A stretch of 64,000 nt of DNA from Aphanomyces cochlioides (GCA_019828595.1 JAHQRK010000007.1:2046001-2110000); one strand, 5' to 3'. Positions 1 through 9,895 are shown, counted from the first letter of the stretch. A program made the numbers and translations. Notes: generated by a model from the sequence alone, not told the origin.

Positions 1-12
1 ATTTTTCAATGA

Positions 13-1358
13 ATGTGGCTTTGGACACGTATTTCAAGAATATTCAAGGGAGAGACCGTCGTTCTGCTTGGAAGAAAGTTCTACGATGGGAAGCTAGCCG
101 CGAGCACATTACGAGCAGCGAATGATCCTTCCCTAAAAACAAAGAAGAACATACGAGAAATTGGCACTGCAACAACATTGGATCATGAAACCGAAGAAAA
201 CCTTGTACGATGGGTTCAGGAAATGCGTTCCGATGGAATACCAGTCAGCAGGCTATTGTTGCAATGTAAAGCCCTTGAAGTCGCAAAAGACGTTGGCTTC
301 ACAAAAGATGAATTTAAAGCGAGTTCGACTTGGGTCAACGGCTTCATTCGGCAATGGAAATTTGCAATGAGGGCAAAGACTAGATGCGGTCAACCATGCA
401 TCGAAGAAGTCCAAGCAGTTTTGAATGAATTTAGCAAACGAATCAACAAGATTATCGTAGAAGAAAGCATTGATGAAGTGTACAATGCAGACCAAACAGG
501 TATCAATTATGAATACATACCGAAAAAATCAATCGATGCACGTAGAGCCAAAGCGGTCTGGATCCGCAGCACTGGACACGACAAGGATCGAATATGACTG
601 CTATGTTACTTGCTGATACCAAAGAAACCAAGTATCCACTTTTCTTGATATTAAAGGCACAAGCATCGAAGATCAAGGCAACAGTTGAAGCAAACTTGCA
701 GCATCGTCAAGGCTTCGGTCCATACGTCTGGCCAGAAATCGTTGAGCTTCATGAGCGCTACCCATCAAGAATTTTCGGGAACCCTACAGCATGGTGGAAT
801 AGCCAAATGTCCATCGAATTTTCGAAGTACCATTTTGGCCACCGCAAAGGCAAGGCACTACAAAAGTACTGCTTCTGTGGGCCGACTTCAGCGCCCATTT
901 CAGCCACGATGTCATTTCCTACGCGAAATCAGTTGATGTTTTGTTGGAGAAAGTTCCGCCTACCTTCACATGGATATGCCAACCAGCCGACGTTGCATGG
1001 ATGAAGCCTTTGAAAGCACGAATGCGACAACAGTGGCTAGGCTATCTTCGCCGCGAGGTCGTGAACGGCGAATTGAACGAAGGTCAAATTCGGCTACGTC
1101 CGCCGAGCCGCTTCGACCTTGTAGAATGGGTCAACGAAGCATGGGAGCAGTTGCCTAGGACAACGATCGTGAATGGTTTCCGGAAGTGCAACATTCAAAT
1201 GCAGCTGTGGCCGAACCAGAGAGAGAGTTTCAAACGAGGCTGATGACTGTGAAGCCGACGAACTTGCGGAAATACTCTTGGGGTTGAAGTGCGACGACAT
1301 ACAAGCGCTTGACGAGAGTGACGACTTCGACGCCGACAAACAATGCATTAAGATCTAA
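13..1358 (+). pseudogene. Decayed pogo/Tigger-like DDE transposase
   Basis: The reading frame opens at 13 but changes frame near 595, again near 840-860 and again near 1225, so no intact protein is possible. The first part (13-597) reads as a CENP-B-type helix-turn-helix region followed by NADQTGINYEYIP, the block around the first catalytic Asp of DDE_1 transposases. The middle part (594 to about 850) continues the RNase-H-like fold. The third part contains LLLWADFSAHF with the second Asp, then WICQPADVAWMKPLK, the block carrying the third acidic residue, and ends in an acidic tail by 1358. The family is the pogo/Tigger/jerky group of the Tc1-mariner superfamily. Three frameshifts mark it as a dead copy; the 5' end may lie outside the window. 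I could not find convincing terminal repeats. Confidence 0.8.
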
Positions 1359-2120
1359 TAATGCTTGAATACATGTTTCATTTCGCAGTTGCGTACCTTG
1401 ATTTGACGCAAAGACCACTGAGAGACGAGTGCCGGTATCCGGCGTAGCAATACCATGAGCGGGTCCGAGGAGGTCCCATGGCTACTACGCGCGGGCCTTT
1501 TGACACTGCTCACAAGATGTCCGGATGACATGGTATCCGGATGTTTGGTCAGGTTGGAAATTAAAAATGAAAGTTAGTACGCTCTGCTTTTTAATGGCTT
1601 TGAGATATCATGACTCAAAAGTTAGTTGATGTGAAAGTTCTAAATTGATTTGATTGAATGTGTTCTTGTATGTCTCTTTAATTTTCTCTTTTGTATTATC
1701 CTTTTTGACAAAAATTAATACCTTCGACGTCGCATAACGACGCTTGACAACTTCTCTGATATGATCTTGAATCAAAACTTTCAGGATAGATATCTCTTAT
1801 ATATTTATATTATTTGTTGGATGAGAAATATAAATTGAAAAGGGAAACCCTATAAATTATTATTCTGTCTTGTCACTTTTTTCTCACATGACAAATCAAG
1901 ACGGTACATCTATCTATTCATCACCGCTTTTCTCGAGTCAAAACTTTGTGCCCTAAAATTGAGACAGATTTGATTTGATTGGCTGAAAACAAACCCAAAA
2001 TTCCTCAAAACCTCCCAATATAGATATTTATTTATTTTTACAGTTCTGCGTCATTGCTCGATCGATTTAACTTGATCGATTGAATCAATCGATCTTGGAA
2101 ATTTTGAGTAAAACGCGCAA
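1359..2120. other. Intergenic, no gene seen
   Basis: AT-rich after 1560, with no open frame that looks coding. The short motif TATCCGG occurs near 1436 and near 1531 and could be a trace of transposon ends, but I could not pair it into a convincing inverted repeat. The stretch near 2057-2095 holds several ATCGAT words. Confidence 0.5.
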
Positions 2121-2620
2121 TACATCAAGATGAGCTCAAATTCCAGCGGGGGGAATGGAAGATCAATCCACAAACGACAAGTTTGGAATCGACCTCGATG
2201 TTGAAGAGATTGAACGGCTACATGCCCCCCCCGTGTTATGGGGAATCCACCCATCTATACTGTCAACTTTAAACATTTGAAATCATGCTGGACTTGCTCG
2301 AGAAGACACCAGCTTGGACGAACCCCAAAGTCATTACTCTTGCACAAGTCCGACGAGGTCATCTCTAACTTGAAAAAAGCCAAAACTTGAAGATATCGAC
2401 CGATGGTAACGACTACTTGGTGCCCAAGCGCCAGGCATTGATGCACATGTTTTGGCCTCAGGCATCACTTGACAATCCTTGCTTGGTTTTCCGGCCTCGT
2501 GAACAAAGGTGGAATGTGCAATGATGCAAAAAAAAATTGAGTTATACAAGCTGTGGAAACGTTGAAAGAAGGGCATGGAAGAACTTATGCTCATGATTTT
2601 CAACATGCCATGATTTGGTA
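2121..2620 (+). pseudogene. Non-processed pseudogene of the EPL1-like gene
   Basis: This stretch matches, in order, pieces of the EPL1-like gene at 17923-19527: a block reading IDLDVEEIERL (gene: IDLEVEDIEWL), then MLDLLEK with NPKVITLA (gene: MLDLLEK and NPSVITLA), then a STD..YLVPKRQ block, then FWPQASLDNPCLVFRPRE (gene: YWPQTPLNDTNPHLVFRPRE). The frame is broken by several indels and stops, including a run of eight C at about 2225. After the FRPRE block the copy holds roughly 30 nt of non-matching sequence beginning GTGGAATG, exactly where the gene has its 38-bp intron 2. It then resumes with ATACAAGCTG and CATGGAAG, as in the gene's exon 3. Retention of the intron position means the copy arose by DNA duplication, not retroposition. 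Homology fades near 2620. Confidence 0.78.
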
Positions 2621-3336
2621 TCCCAGGGTATTGCATTTGGCATTGAATAACTTTTATCCTGGGGGTTCAAAGACCACAAACATAATCGTATCTTTAAGCG
2701 TTGTGGGCAAAGTGAACGCAAAGTTGCAGATAGTTCGAGCGTAGCACTTGCTTGATCTCCTTTCTGTGTTACAGCCGTGCCCAGCGCCCTCTCTGCGCAA
2801 CTGTACTTACTCCATTCTCCTCTCGAACGTCGTTCATTTCGGTCGTTTGACAACCAAAAATGTGTTCGCAGTCATCGACGACCTCGCGAACTCTCCATGT
2901 TTTCTCGCTACTCTCCTCGTTGAAAAAGCTACGAGAAGCGCGATCAAAGTATCATAGACGGCCCAGCAGTCCAGAAAGCACAAACCCGCACGGACTGGCG
3001 AGAAATGAGCGTTGGGGTGTCGAGAATTTGTGTGTTGCTCTGAATGAATGAATGAATGAATTTACGGTTACGCGTAGCTCTATCCGGCAGGGCAGGAGAG
3101 TCCTGCACAAAAAAGCCTAGGACGAGTTCGCATCCGTGGAACGTGTTCGTTGTCTTGGAGGCGGATGAGCCGAAACGGATCGAGCGTGGGAGCGTGACCA
3201 GGAGGCGCAGCAGCCGGAAAGGCGTGGAACTCGTTCACCTTGGACTTGCGGCAGGTAGAAACCTTTCGCGTGAGGTGCGTCGACATGGTCGACGTCCTCC
3301 GGGAGTCCGTCACTCTCCCGACCAGAAATTTAAAAT
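2621..3336. other. Intergenic with a short (TGAA)n tract
   Basis: No recognisable gene. A minus-strand open frame of 68 codons (3080-3286) lies in a GC-rich patch, but I recognise nothing in it and give it no status. A (TGAA)5 microsatellite sits at 3041-3061. Confidence 0.4.
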
Positions 3337-3435
3337 AATCAGCACATGGACTTCCCCAGTGGTCACCCACCTGAGTACTACCCATGCTTGAGCCCGGTTA
3401 ACTTCATAGAGCGAACGGGGTATGGTTGAATATGA
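3337..3435 (-). pseudogene. 5S rRNA-like sequence with internal deletion
   Basis: Read on the minus strand, the 3' two-thirds follows the 5S rRNA internal control region closely: GAAGTTAACCGGGCTC, then GGGTAGTACTCAGGTGGG, then TGACCACTGGGGAAGTCC and TGTGCTGAT before a T-rich stretch. The conserved CCATACC of the 5' part is present at 3419-3425. Only about 14 nt separate CATACC from AAGTTAA, where 5S rRNAs normally have about 33, so roughly 19 nt of the helix III/loop B region are missing. That favours a pseudogene or a 5S-derived retroposon head over a working gene. Ends are approximate. There is no array of copies here. Confidence 0.6.
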
Positions 3436-3724
3436 TCACTTTTCGGACATACTTGGACAATGTATAGTTTGTTTTATCCAATCAAAATCTGTTTGAAAAG
3501 ATAAAGCGAATCACTGTGGCGCATATTCCCATTCAACAATCATTAAACCCAATCAAACTACACATATTTTAGGTGGAGGCGATCGGACCTGTTCGGACGT
3601 ATATTGTCCGAACAGCTCGTAGAATATGAATATGTGGATACAAAACTTAAGATAAGAACAAATTCAACACATATTGTGCCATGTTCGGACAATATCACAT
3701 TAAATACTGTCACATTGAACCACC
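3436..3724. promoter_or_regulatory. Upstream region of the Crypton gene with a palindrome
   Basis: Contains a perfect 9-bp inverted repeat, TGTTCGGAC / GTCCGAACA, spaced by 7 nt at 3590-3614, and further half-copies of TTCGGACA near 3440 and 3683. CCAAT occurs near 3478 and 3550. The arrangement suggests a binding site or an element end upstream of the recombinase start at 3725; the function is inferred. Confidence 0.4.
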
Positions 3725-5245
3725 ATGGGTATCCAAGATCTTGTGCCTGCCAACACGACCAAGGCCAAGTCCACCGCGATCAAGGCTTCCACGCGATTTG
3801 TGACTGAAGAGAATGTAACAATGGAATATATTCAAAGTCAATTTGCCCTTGATACCACTGGCGTGTTGATGGAACGTGTCCTGGACAAGTTCGGGTCCTG
3901 CTTGGCCTTCTTGGACACCAAGAACGGCAAGCAATTGGCAAGGAACACAGTCATGTCATACTATCGTCACGTGAAGTTATGGTTGATTGAGCTATATCAA
4001 CCTAGTCCCATCATCGTTGCTAAACTACTCAAGATGGGGACTACACTTGATCGGTACTGCCTGAAGCGAGACAAAGGAGGTTTTGTCAAGAAAGCAGTGG
4101 CATGTACCAAAGATCACTTACGAACCCTCATGGTCCATCAATATTCAATTGCGAAGAATGCTACCGACTACCAGGATGCGGCGTTGTTGTGCTTGTTGTG
4201 GTACCTCTTTGGCCGTGCTTCGGACTTGTCTTCCCTGCGAAAGACGAACCTGACCGTTTCGGCAGGAGGTGTCCTCTTTGTGCGTCTGATGAGAATGAAG
4301 ACCTCCGAAGAGCAAGGGCTTTCATTATATTACGATGAAAATTACCTTGCCTGCCCTATTACCTCCATTGCTGCAGCTCTTGTCATGCAAACGACTCCTG
4401 ACGTCGCGCTGCTCGGCCATCTTCCTGACAGCCAAGACCAAATCCAGTTGGACAGCGTTCCATCCATGGCGTTAATGGATTTGTTGAACGGATCCTTTGG
4501 TGCAGACTCTTCATCAGCGCCCAAAGCTGACGTTGAAGTAAAGAAGTCAGTCACACCATTGACAGCTTTACCTGGGGTACACAGCCACATCAATCGGCTT
4601 CTTAACCGTATATGCAAGCCCGCTGGTGTTGAGGCCGAGCTGACGTCACATTCGTTCCGCCGTGGTGGAGCACAACATGCAAATAGCTCGGCGGAGCTGT
4701 CTCCCCAATGGATCTTCGACCGGGGTAGTTGGAACATGACTGCTACAAACAAGGCCTTTGCGTACGTTTTCAATACCTCGAACGAAGACCAAAAAGTGGC
4801 GCGTGTTTTGAGTTCATGGCCTGCAAGCGCAAGTGCCATGGGTCCTACGTTGGATGCATTGGATGCAGCTACCCGCGTTGAAGTTTCGCGTCTCCAAGAA
4901 AGACTGTTCACTGCGTGCGTCGGTATGCAAGAGAAGAAATACAACATCAACTGCGAAGTTGCAACATTTCTTATGGGCTACCTTCTGCGTTCATACCCTA
5001 TGTTCAAAGCGTTGTGCTCCACGGCGCCGCTGGTCATGAAGATTGAAAATGCAGCCAGACTTGCGCACATTGATGTTGAAGCCTTGATCGCGTGGGGGAC
5101 TCTGCTGCGGAATCGCAAGATGCAACCTACCGATGCAAGTGAGAAGGCCAATTTGAACAAGTATGCTGAGCAGCAGACGGACATGAAAACAAGCGATTGC
5201 TGGAGCGCATCAAACTTATCGAAGCGGGGCTCATATCATCTTTAG
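3725..5245 (+). CDS. Crypton-type (CryptonS-like) tyrosine recombinase
   Basis: An uninterrupted 506-codon frame with a strong start context (CACCATGG). It has the tyrosine-recombinase catalytic set: Arg164 in LFGRASDLSSL, His309 and Arg312 in SHSFRRGGAQ, Trp336, and the nucleophile Tyr347 in FAYVFN. Cryptons cut and rejoin DNA through this Tyr and move as circular intermediates; stramenopile Cryptons form their own group (CryptonS). The helical segment at about residues 380-470 resembles the region between catalytic core and DNA-binding tail in oomycete copies. The native C-terminal domain is encoded downstream in another frame (5197-5616), so this 506-residue product ends early with about 17 out-of-frame residues. 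The catalytic core is intact. Assignment to a recombinase is firm; the subfamily is inferred. Confidence 0.85.
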   Translation: MGIQDLVPANTTKAKSTAIKASTRFVTEENVTMEYIQSQFALDTTGVLMERVLDKFGSCLAFLDTKNGKQLARNTVMSYYRHVKLWLIELYQPSPIIVAKLLKMGTTLDRYCLKRDKGGFVKKAVACTKDHLRTLMVHQYSIAKNATDYQDAALLCLLWYLFGRASDLSSLRKTNLTVSAGGVLFVRLMRMKTSEEQGLSLYYDENYLACPITSIAAALVMQTTPDVALLGHLPDSQDQIQLDSVPSMALMDLLNGSFGADSSSAPKADVEVKKSVTPLTALPGVHSHINRLLNRICKPAGVEAELTSHSFRRGGAQHANSSAELSPQWIFDRGSWNMTATNKAFAYVFNTSNEDQKVARVLSSWPASASAMGPTLDALDAATRVEVSRLQERLFTACVGMQEKKYNINCEVATFLMGYLLRSYPMFKALCSTAPLVMKIENAARLAHIDVEALIAWGTLLRNRKMQPTDASEKANLNKYAEQQTDMKTSDCWSASNLSKRGSYHL

Positions 5246-5616
5246 ACGCTGCCAAACAAGCGGTGGTCGAAAGAGGAGTGAAGCGCGATGTGGCTACTAT
5301 ACACAGCACATCCAATAAAGCTGCTAAGAAGCGCAGAGGTGAAACCATCATGCCATCCACGATGTGGTTTGAATGGTTCACACTCGAACCGCGCCCGTGG
5401 AGCCAAGTCGACCATCACAGCCATCAAAGCCGACAACGACGGTCCGACATGAAAATACTTGTCAACTTCATGCGGCTCTTCATCAATGGTGGATACCGTC
5501 TGGATGAAAACAGCGCTGGCTACCGTGATGAAGTTCTCACGTTAGGAAGAACCGCAACATGGTATTATTCTTACAAGGCAAAGGGATACAAGCTAAGGCA
5601 GGTGGAGCCTGCTTGA
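5197..5616 (+). pseudogene. Frameshifted C-terminal domain of the Crypton recombinase
   Basis: Continues the Crypton protein in the +2 frame. Near 5184-5190 the upstream frame meets a run of four A; one base missing from this run explains the shift, and no GT-AG intron can be placed there. The segment is basic (KKRRGET) and then has the pattern MWFEWFTLEPRPW ... LGRTA. That W-x-x-W arrangement resembles GCR1_C-like DNA-binding tails of Cryptons, here taken as the DNA-binding part. Without it the recombinase probably could not bind its element ends normally. A sequencing error in the A run is the main alternative. Confidence 0.65.
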
Positions 5617-5835
5617 AGCATCTCCGCGTGCTGCACAGTGTTTGTGTCTTGAACGCCCACATACAGCAGTTTGACTTGCTGTTCCGCGCGCGACTTATTG
5701 AGGATCCATCGCCATCAAGCACTATAAACATGTTGCAGCTGTATTAAGCATCATTATCAACTTCCTGCGTATTCTCTAAATATTTCTTGTACGTTGATCC
5801 TAGAGAGGATGTCTGCATTAACGTTTACAATGTGA
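5617..5835. other. Crypton 3' flank, no gene seen
   Basis: AT-rich non-coding sequence after the recombinase. The far end of the Crypton probably lies within or just beyond this stretch, but Cryptons lack long terminal repeats, so I cannot place it. Confidence 0.35.
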
Positions 5836-6125
5836 GGAGATGCTTAGCTTGATAGATTGTCTCTAATCGTGGCGAATATAAAGAGCCTAGATAGTAAAAT
5901 GCATTAACTTTTAACATATAAGAGCAAATGATTACCATTTCATTGCATTTAATCATAGTGTGGGCGACCTAGAAAGTTAACTGCATTAAGTTTGAACATA
6001 AGAGGAATTGTTTACCATGTCATTGCAGCTAATCGATTGCACAGTGTCGACGGCATAGGAGAACTAGACAGTAAAACATTAGCATTGAATATTGAAGATG
6101 AAATATTACCATTGAGAAGCATTGT
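5836..6125. repeat. Degenerate tandem repeat, about 85-90 bp, three copies
   Basis: Three diverged copies share the order AATCnn...CTAGAnAGT...GCATTAA...AACATA.AAGAG...TTACCAT..CATTGCA. They start near 5855, 5950 and 6030. No coding content. Confidence 0.55.
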
Positions 6126-6380
6126 AATGTGTTAATGTACCATGCGGAACCACCGCAGGATTTTCTCCACTTTTTACAGTGTGGGAGGATTTTTGATGTC
6201 AAATTCTGTACTAATTAGCCCCCACTAACTAGAAGTCGCTTTTAAACTCGGGCAATGGTGGTTAATCACACTACGCGCAACACAACAACGAAAAGACAAA
6301 AATAAGGAAATATATTTTTGGATCTTAGCCCCCAGCGACTCAAGCCGGGGCCTCCCCACTGTTGTCGTTTGCGGAGGCGT

Positions 6381-6546
6381 CACTGCTGTCGCTGCCACTG
6401 CTGCCACTGCTGCCACTGCTGCCACTTGCTGCCACTGCCGCCACTGCCGCCACTGCTGCCACTGCTGCCACTTGCTGCCACTTGCTGCCACTTGCTGCCA
6501 CTTGCTGCCACTTGCTGCCACTTGCTGCCACTTGCTGCCACTGCTG
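6381..6546. repeat. GCTGCCACT(T) minisatellite
   Basis: A 9-10 bp unit: GCTGCCACT and GCCGCCACT copies first, then seven or eight near-identical GCTGCCACTT copies from about 6460. On the minus strand the first part reads as Gly-Ser and Ala-Ala-Ser runs that continue into SDSSDASANDNSGEAPA, so the repeat may lie in a decayed serine-rich acidic tail; this is not strong enough to call a gene. Confidence 0.8.
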
Positions 6547-6647
6547 CAAATTAACAATGCAGTGGATCCAAATCTTTTTCGTTTCCGTTTCGTCGAGAGA
6601 TATTTTTGTTCTAGATATGCACCAATCAGAGAGAAGGAAAGTTAATT

Positions 6648-6692
6648 CATCCGCATAATTAACCATTCCTTTGTCGGTTGATTATGCGGATG
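6648..6692. repeat. 17-bp inverted repeat (hairpin)
   Basis: CATCCGCATAATTAACC at 6648-6664 pairs with GGTTGATTATGCGGATG at 6676-6692 with one mismatch, around an 11-nt loop. It could be the paired ends of a deleted transposon or a hairpin end of a small element. Confidence 0.7.
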
Positions 6693-6840
6693 GTTGCTCT
6701 CATAAACCTAACCCGTCGTCGAGAGGTGGCCATTCTTCATTTTTCAATTTGCCTCGCAGAGCACACATGAATTTAGTTCGAGCGCACGACTTAACTTCGA
6801 ATTTCTCGTTCTCGGCCCACAGGCCGTAAAAAGCAATTCT

Positions 6841-8778
6841 AACAGTCCCCGACACCATCGAACCAGCTTTCGAAAAATATAAAGAATGAACACAGGTATA
6901 GAAACTAACAGTGCAGAAATATACTATGGAAATTTATAAAAAGAAAATGAATTAATTATTCAAGGTATTATGTTTAAGAGATTTTAACCCTACAATATGA
7001 AGACTTGCTCACCTGAGCTGTCATATTCTTCATCACCACCGTTGCCATCATCACTGCTAGCTGATGACTCTTCATCTGAGCTCAACTGATCAATTTTCAA
7101 TAAATGATCATACAGCGACTGGAGCTTCTCTCGCGCTGTATTGACGCACTTCTTGATATCCGACGGCGTCAACTTTGAAAATGCTTCATTGAGACGTGCC
7201 TTGACATCGACAAATGATGTCATGTTATCATATCTTCGTCCTACTCGCCCCTTGACATTAGCCCATATCAATTCAATGGGTTGCAACTCGCAATGATGGG
7301 GTGGTGTATAAACGGCTGTATGGCCACGTTTTTCAGCGAGATGACGACAACAGGTCGCACGTTCTCCTTGATATGTCTCGAAATCTTCGCCCACAGCATG
7401 CTTTTGTAGTCCGCGGGTGTAAATTCTATTCCAACACGTTCACATTCCACCTGCAGTCTTTTCTTTGACCAACGACTGCTGGGTGTATCTGATGGAAGAC
7501 TCTTGTGATATTTCGCATTGTCCATTACGATCAATGCATTTGCCACACCGAGATCATCCAATTCATCCAATAACCTTGAAAACCATCTGGAGTAATAATC
7601 ATGATTGAACATTCCGTGGTAATCCTTTGGCTGTCTTACCGAAGGGTTACCACCAGTAAAGATATCCAAACCAACGACACAGGATTCAACCAAGGGGGAG
7701 TCAACAATGCCAGCAATGAAACAATATCGTCGCCCTTTGTGTTTGTCCTTGGGCTCTTTGGACATTGTATCCTTGGGTTGAAATAACGAGTCGTGGTGTC
7801 GCTTGTAATGATGATGTATGTATATTCATCAGTGTATACCACAGACGGAGGAGAGGATGATGTAAGGCGGGGATACATAAAGTTGACATAGGTGTCACGA
7901 GCTAAGGCATGTGCTTTGGAAAGATGGATTGATGTGGATCCTTTGCGACTTCCACGCTTGTATCCCTGACGGGTGAGGAAACGCTGCACAGCTCGAATCG
8001 CTGCGTCTTCACTTAGCTTGTCTGATGCATTGAAATTCAGGACTGCCATATCGGACAAGTGAGTGGCCACATCGACGGCTGTTGTACGAATTTTTCTCGA
8101 GCGCCTGTCTCGTACAAATTTCTGAACCATTTCAATGTTTTGTTTGGTATCTCTGATCCGTGGCTGATGGTTGCTTCGGTTTGCAGCTGGTGTAGCTTCA
8201 GTGACCGTGCGGTTGAGCTTGTACTCTCGAACAATTTCTTGTCGTTCATGTCTATGCTTCGTCCTAGAGCGGTTGCCACTCTACGTGACACGTCATTTTG
8301 GCCTTCACTTCGAAAGTAGGCATGTAAACGCAGTATATCAAGCCTCTCTTCGCGTGTCAGGCATCTAGAGCGTGCTTTCCTCACGAATTCCATGCATTCT
8401 TGAGCTGATTTATCCATGTTAGCCAGGTTATGGTTTCTCCAAGTCGCTTGTGTCGAAGCGACGTCTATTTTTATCGTCTAATGTGTATAGATTCTCAGGA
8501 GTTCACGAGACCATATTCTTCCAAAAAACTCTATAAATTAATACTCAAAATCGCTATTATATTAAATTAAAGGGGTTATGGATGTATACAGTGCTTTTTT
8601 GATGAGTTCGTTCCAAGTTTTGAAGCATATTTCAAAGAATATTGTTTTTTGGGGATATCTCTTTTATCAACCAAATAGCCGAAAAAATTTGCTGTCGAAC
8701 ATACTAATTTACATACAAAACAAGTCTTTTTTCGACGATCAACAGGAAAAAAACGGTTCGATGCTGTCGGGGACTGTA
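6841..8778 (-). mobile_element. IS630/Tc1-mariner-like DNA transposon
   Basis: The two ends carry matching terminal inverted repeats. The left is ACAGTCCCCGACACCATCG onward (6842-6864); the right is its reverse complement (8755-8777), with one mismatch over 23 bp. A TA lies at 6840-6841 and another at 8777-8778, as expected for Tc1-mariner TA target sites, though the exact register at the left end is off by one base. The 1.94-kb interval contains one transposase gene on the minus strand. Confidence 0.8.
6990..8417 (-). pseudogene. Frameshifted IS630/Tc1-like DDE_3 transposase
   Basis: Read on the minus strand from 8417, the frame starts with a helical DNA-binding region (LTREERLDILRLHAYF). 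It shifts near 8100, near 7770 and near 7395, and ends at 6990. The three catalytic blocks are recognisable in different frames: VVYTDEYTYI (near 7830), ALIVMDNAKYHKS (near 7522) and PPHHCELQPIELIWANVKG (near 7300). This is the D-D-E/D fold that cuts element ends and integrates them at TA. The C-terminus is rich in Ser and acidic residues. Three frameshifts make it non-functional unless the assembly is wrong. The gene lies wholly inside the inverted repeats at 6842-6864 and 8755-8777. Confidence 0.85.
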
Positions 8779-9337
8779 AATAGCCCACAAAAGCCACCCT
8801 TGTTGATGGTTTCGAATATCGAAGCAAAAACTGCAATGTCCCATCCGGAGTACTTCTGTCAAAATATAATTAATTTTATCATACCATCAATATTTCAAGC
8901 AAGTTGTTTTCTTTCTATTGAAGTCAGCTTTATTATAATTCCTTGGACAACTATATCACATGAATTTACTCAATGCTTACTGTTTGTATCGAACTCTATT
9001 ATTATTGAGTGGGATATTTTCGTGTCCGAAGCAGTGTCCGAATGGTTTCAATGTCCGAGTCGTGATGGTATGGTTGTGATCTCACTATCCGGATGAGTTT
9101 AACCCGTAACCGAACATTAAGCACTCAAATTGAATAAATTCAAATATTTTATCTTAAATTGACTATGCAAATTGCTTGTCACACATTCTCAACAAATTTA
9201 AACTTTGAATTGTATTTTCTGATACAAAATTCAAATGAGTAGCATATATATTTTAAATGGAGTACCTTACAATGCTGTGTACTGACCACATAACTGAAGC
9301 GAAGAACATTGCATCGTATAGATATTTTGGCACAAAG
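8779..9337. other. Intergenic, upstream of the 9338 gene
   Basis: AT-rich. The word GTCCGA recurs at about 9023-9060 and TATCCGGATG occurs near 9086, recalling the similar word near 1531. No gene is supported. Confidence 0.4.
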
Positions 9338-9895
9338 ATGGCAGCAAGCAGTCCGTCGAGCGTGACGCCGTCCAAACAACAGACAGAAGAGATCGACGTG
9401 CATGAGGAAAGGTGCGCAAGTCCACCTTCCTCAGTGAAGAACGCAGAGATCCCAGCTTCGACCGCTGTCGACGTGAGTGAAACCGTAGATGCGCAAGCTG
9501 TACGACCGATACGCAGCAAGCGCCCAAGGATATCATCGTGTCAACGGAACTCTGAAGCCAAGAAGAAGTCTCTTTGCTTCTCGTCAGCTACCACATTTGT
9601 GTTTCCACTCGACTACGGCGGCAGTGCGATCCCCGAGACGGCCGGACCGCCGATTGGACTTGCCGCACATCACGTGGACTCCACGACGATCGATATATCA
9701 AGCATCTCGCGCCCACCGCGCAGTGGAGTGCAGAGGTTTAGTCGCTTGGAACGAGTTCGGATGCTCAAAGCGGCCAAATACACTGGCCGCGACATTGCCT
9801 GCTTTTGCAGCGAAGCTACCGACATACGAAGCTCGCGCGAGGAAACGCAAGAGCAGTGGATTCGTTCACACAAAGACAACCGCTGCGCCGTGTAG
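9338..9895 (+). CDS. Uncharacterised nuclear-type protein with conserved GGSAIP/GPPIGLA motif
   Basis: A 185-residue single-exon frame. I chose the ATG at 9338 (context AAAGATGG); an upstream in-frame ATG at 9257 would give 212 residues with an unremarkable extension. The first 60 residues are Ser/Thr/Glu-rich and probably disordered, followed by a basic patch PIRSKRPRIS that could be a nuclear localisation signal. Then comes a compact block: FVFPLDYGGSAIPETAGPPI, GLAAHH, and a basic helical part RFSRLERVRMLKAAKY, ending IRSSREETQEQ. The order 'FxFP - GG.. - GPP(I/L)G - basic helix' recalls the Cys/Ser-rich nuclear protein (CSRNP) fold or related stramenopile proteins, but I could not confirm this. 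Function unknown. Confidence 0.6.
   Translation: MAASSPSSVTPSKQQTEEIDVHEERCASPPSSVKNAEIPASTAVDVSETVDAQAVRPIRSKRPRISSCQRNSEAKKKSLCFSSATTFVFPLDYGGSAIPETAGPPIGLAAHHVDSTTIDISSISRPPRSGVQRFSRLERVRMLKAAKYTGRDIACFCSEATDIRSSREETQEQWIRSHKDNRCAV

Noticed and set aside
4342..4950. 202-codon minus-strand open frame inside the Crypton gene
   Set aside because: Antisense shadow of a well-supported recombinase gene.
6225..6666. Gln/Trp/Val-rich or Ala/Ser-rich protein in the minisatellite
   Set aside because: All frames through a 10-bp repeat are low-complexity; flanks do not extend into a recognisable protein.
8578..9096. 172-codon plus-strand open frame
   Set aside because: It runs across the right inverted repeat of the Tc1-like element (8755-8777) and has no recognisable domain, so it is very likely chance.
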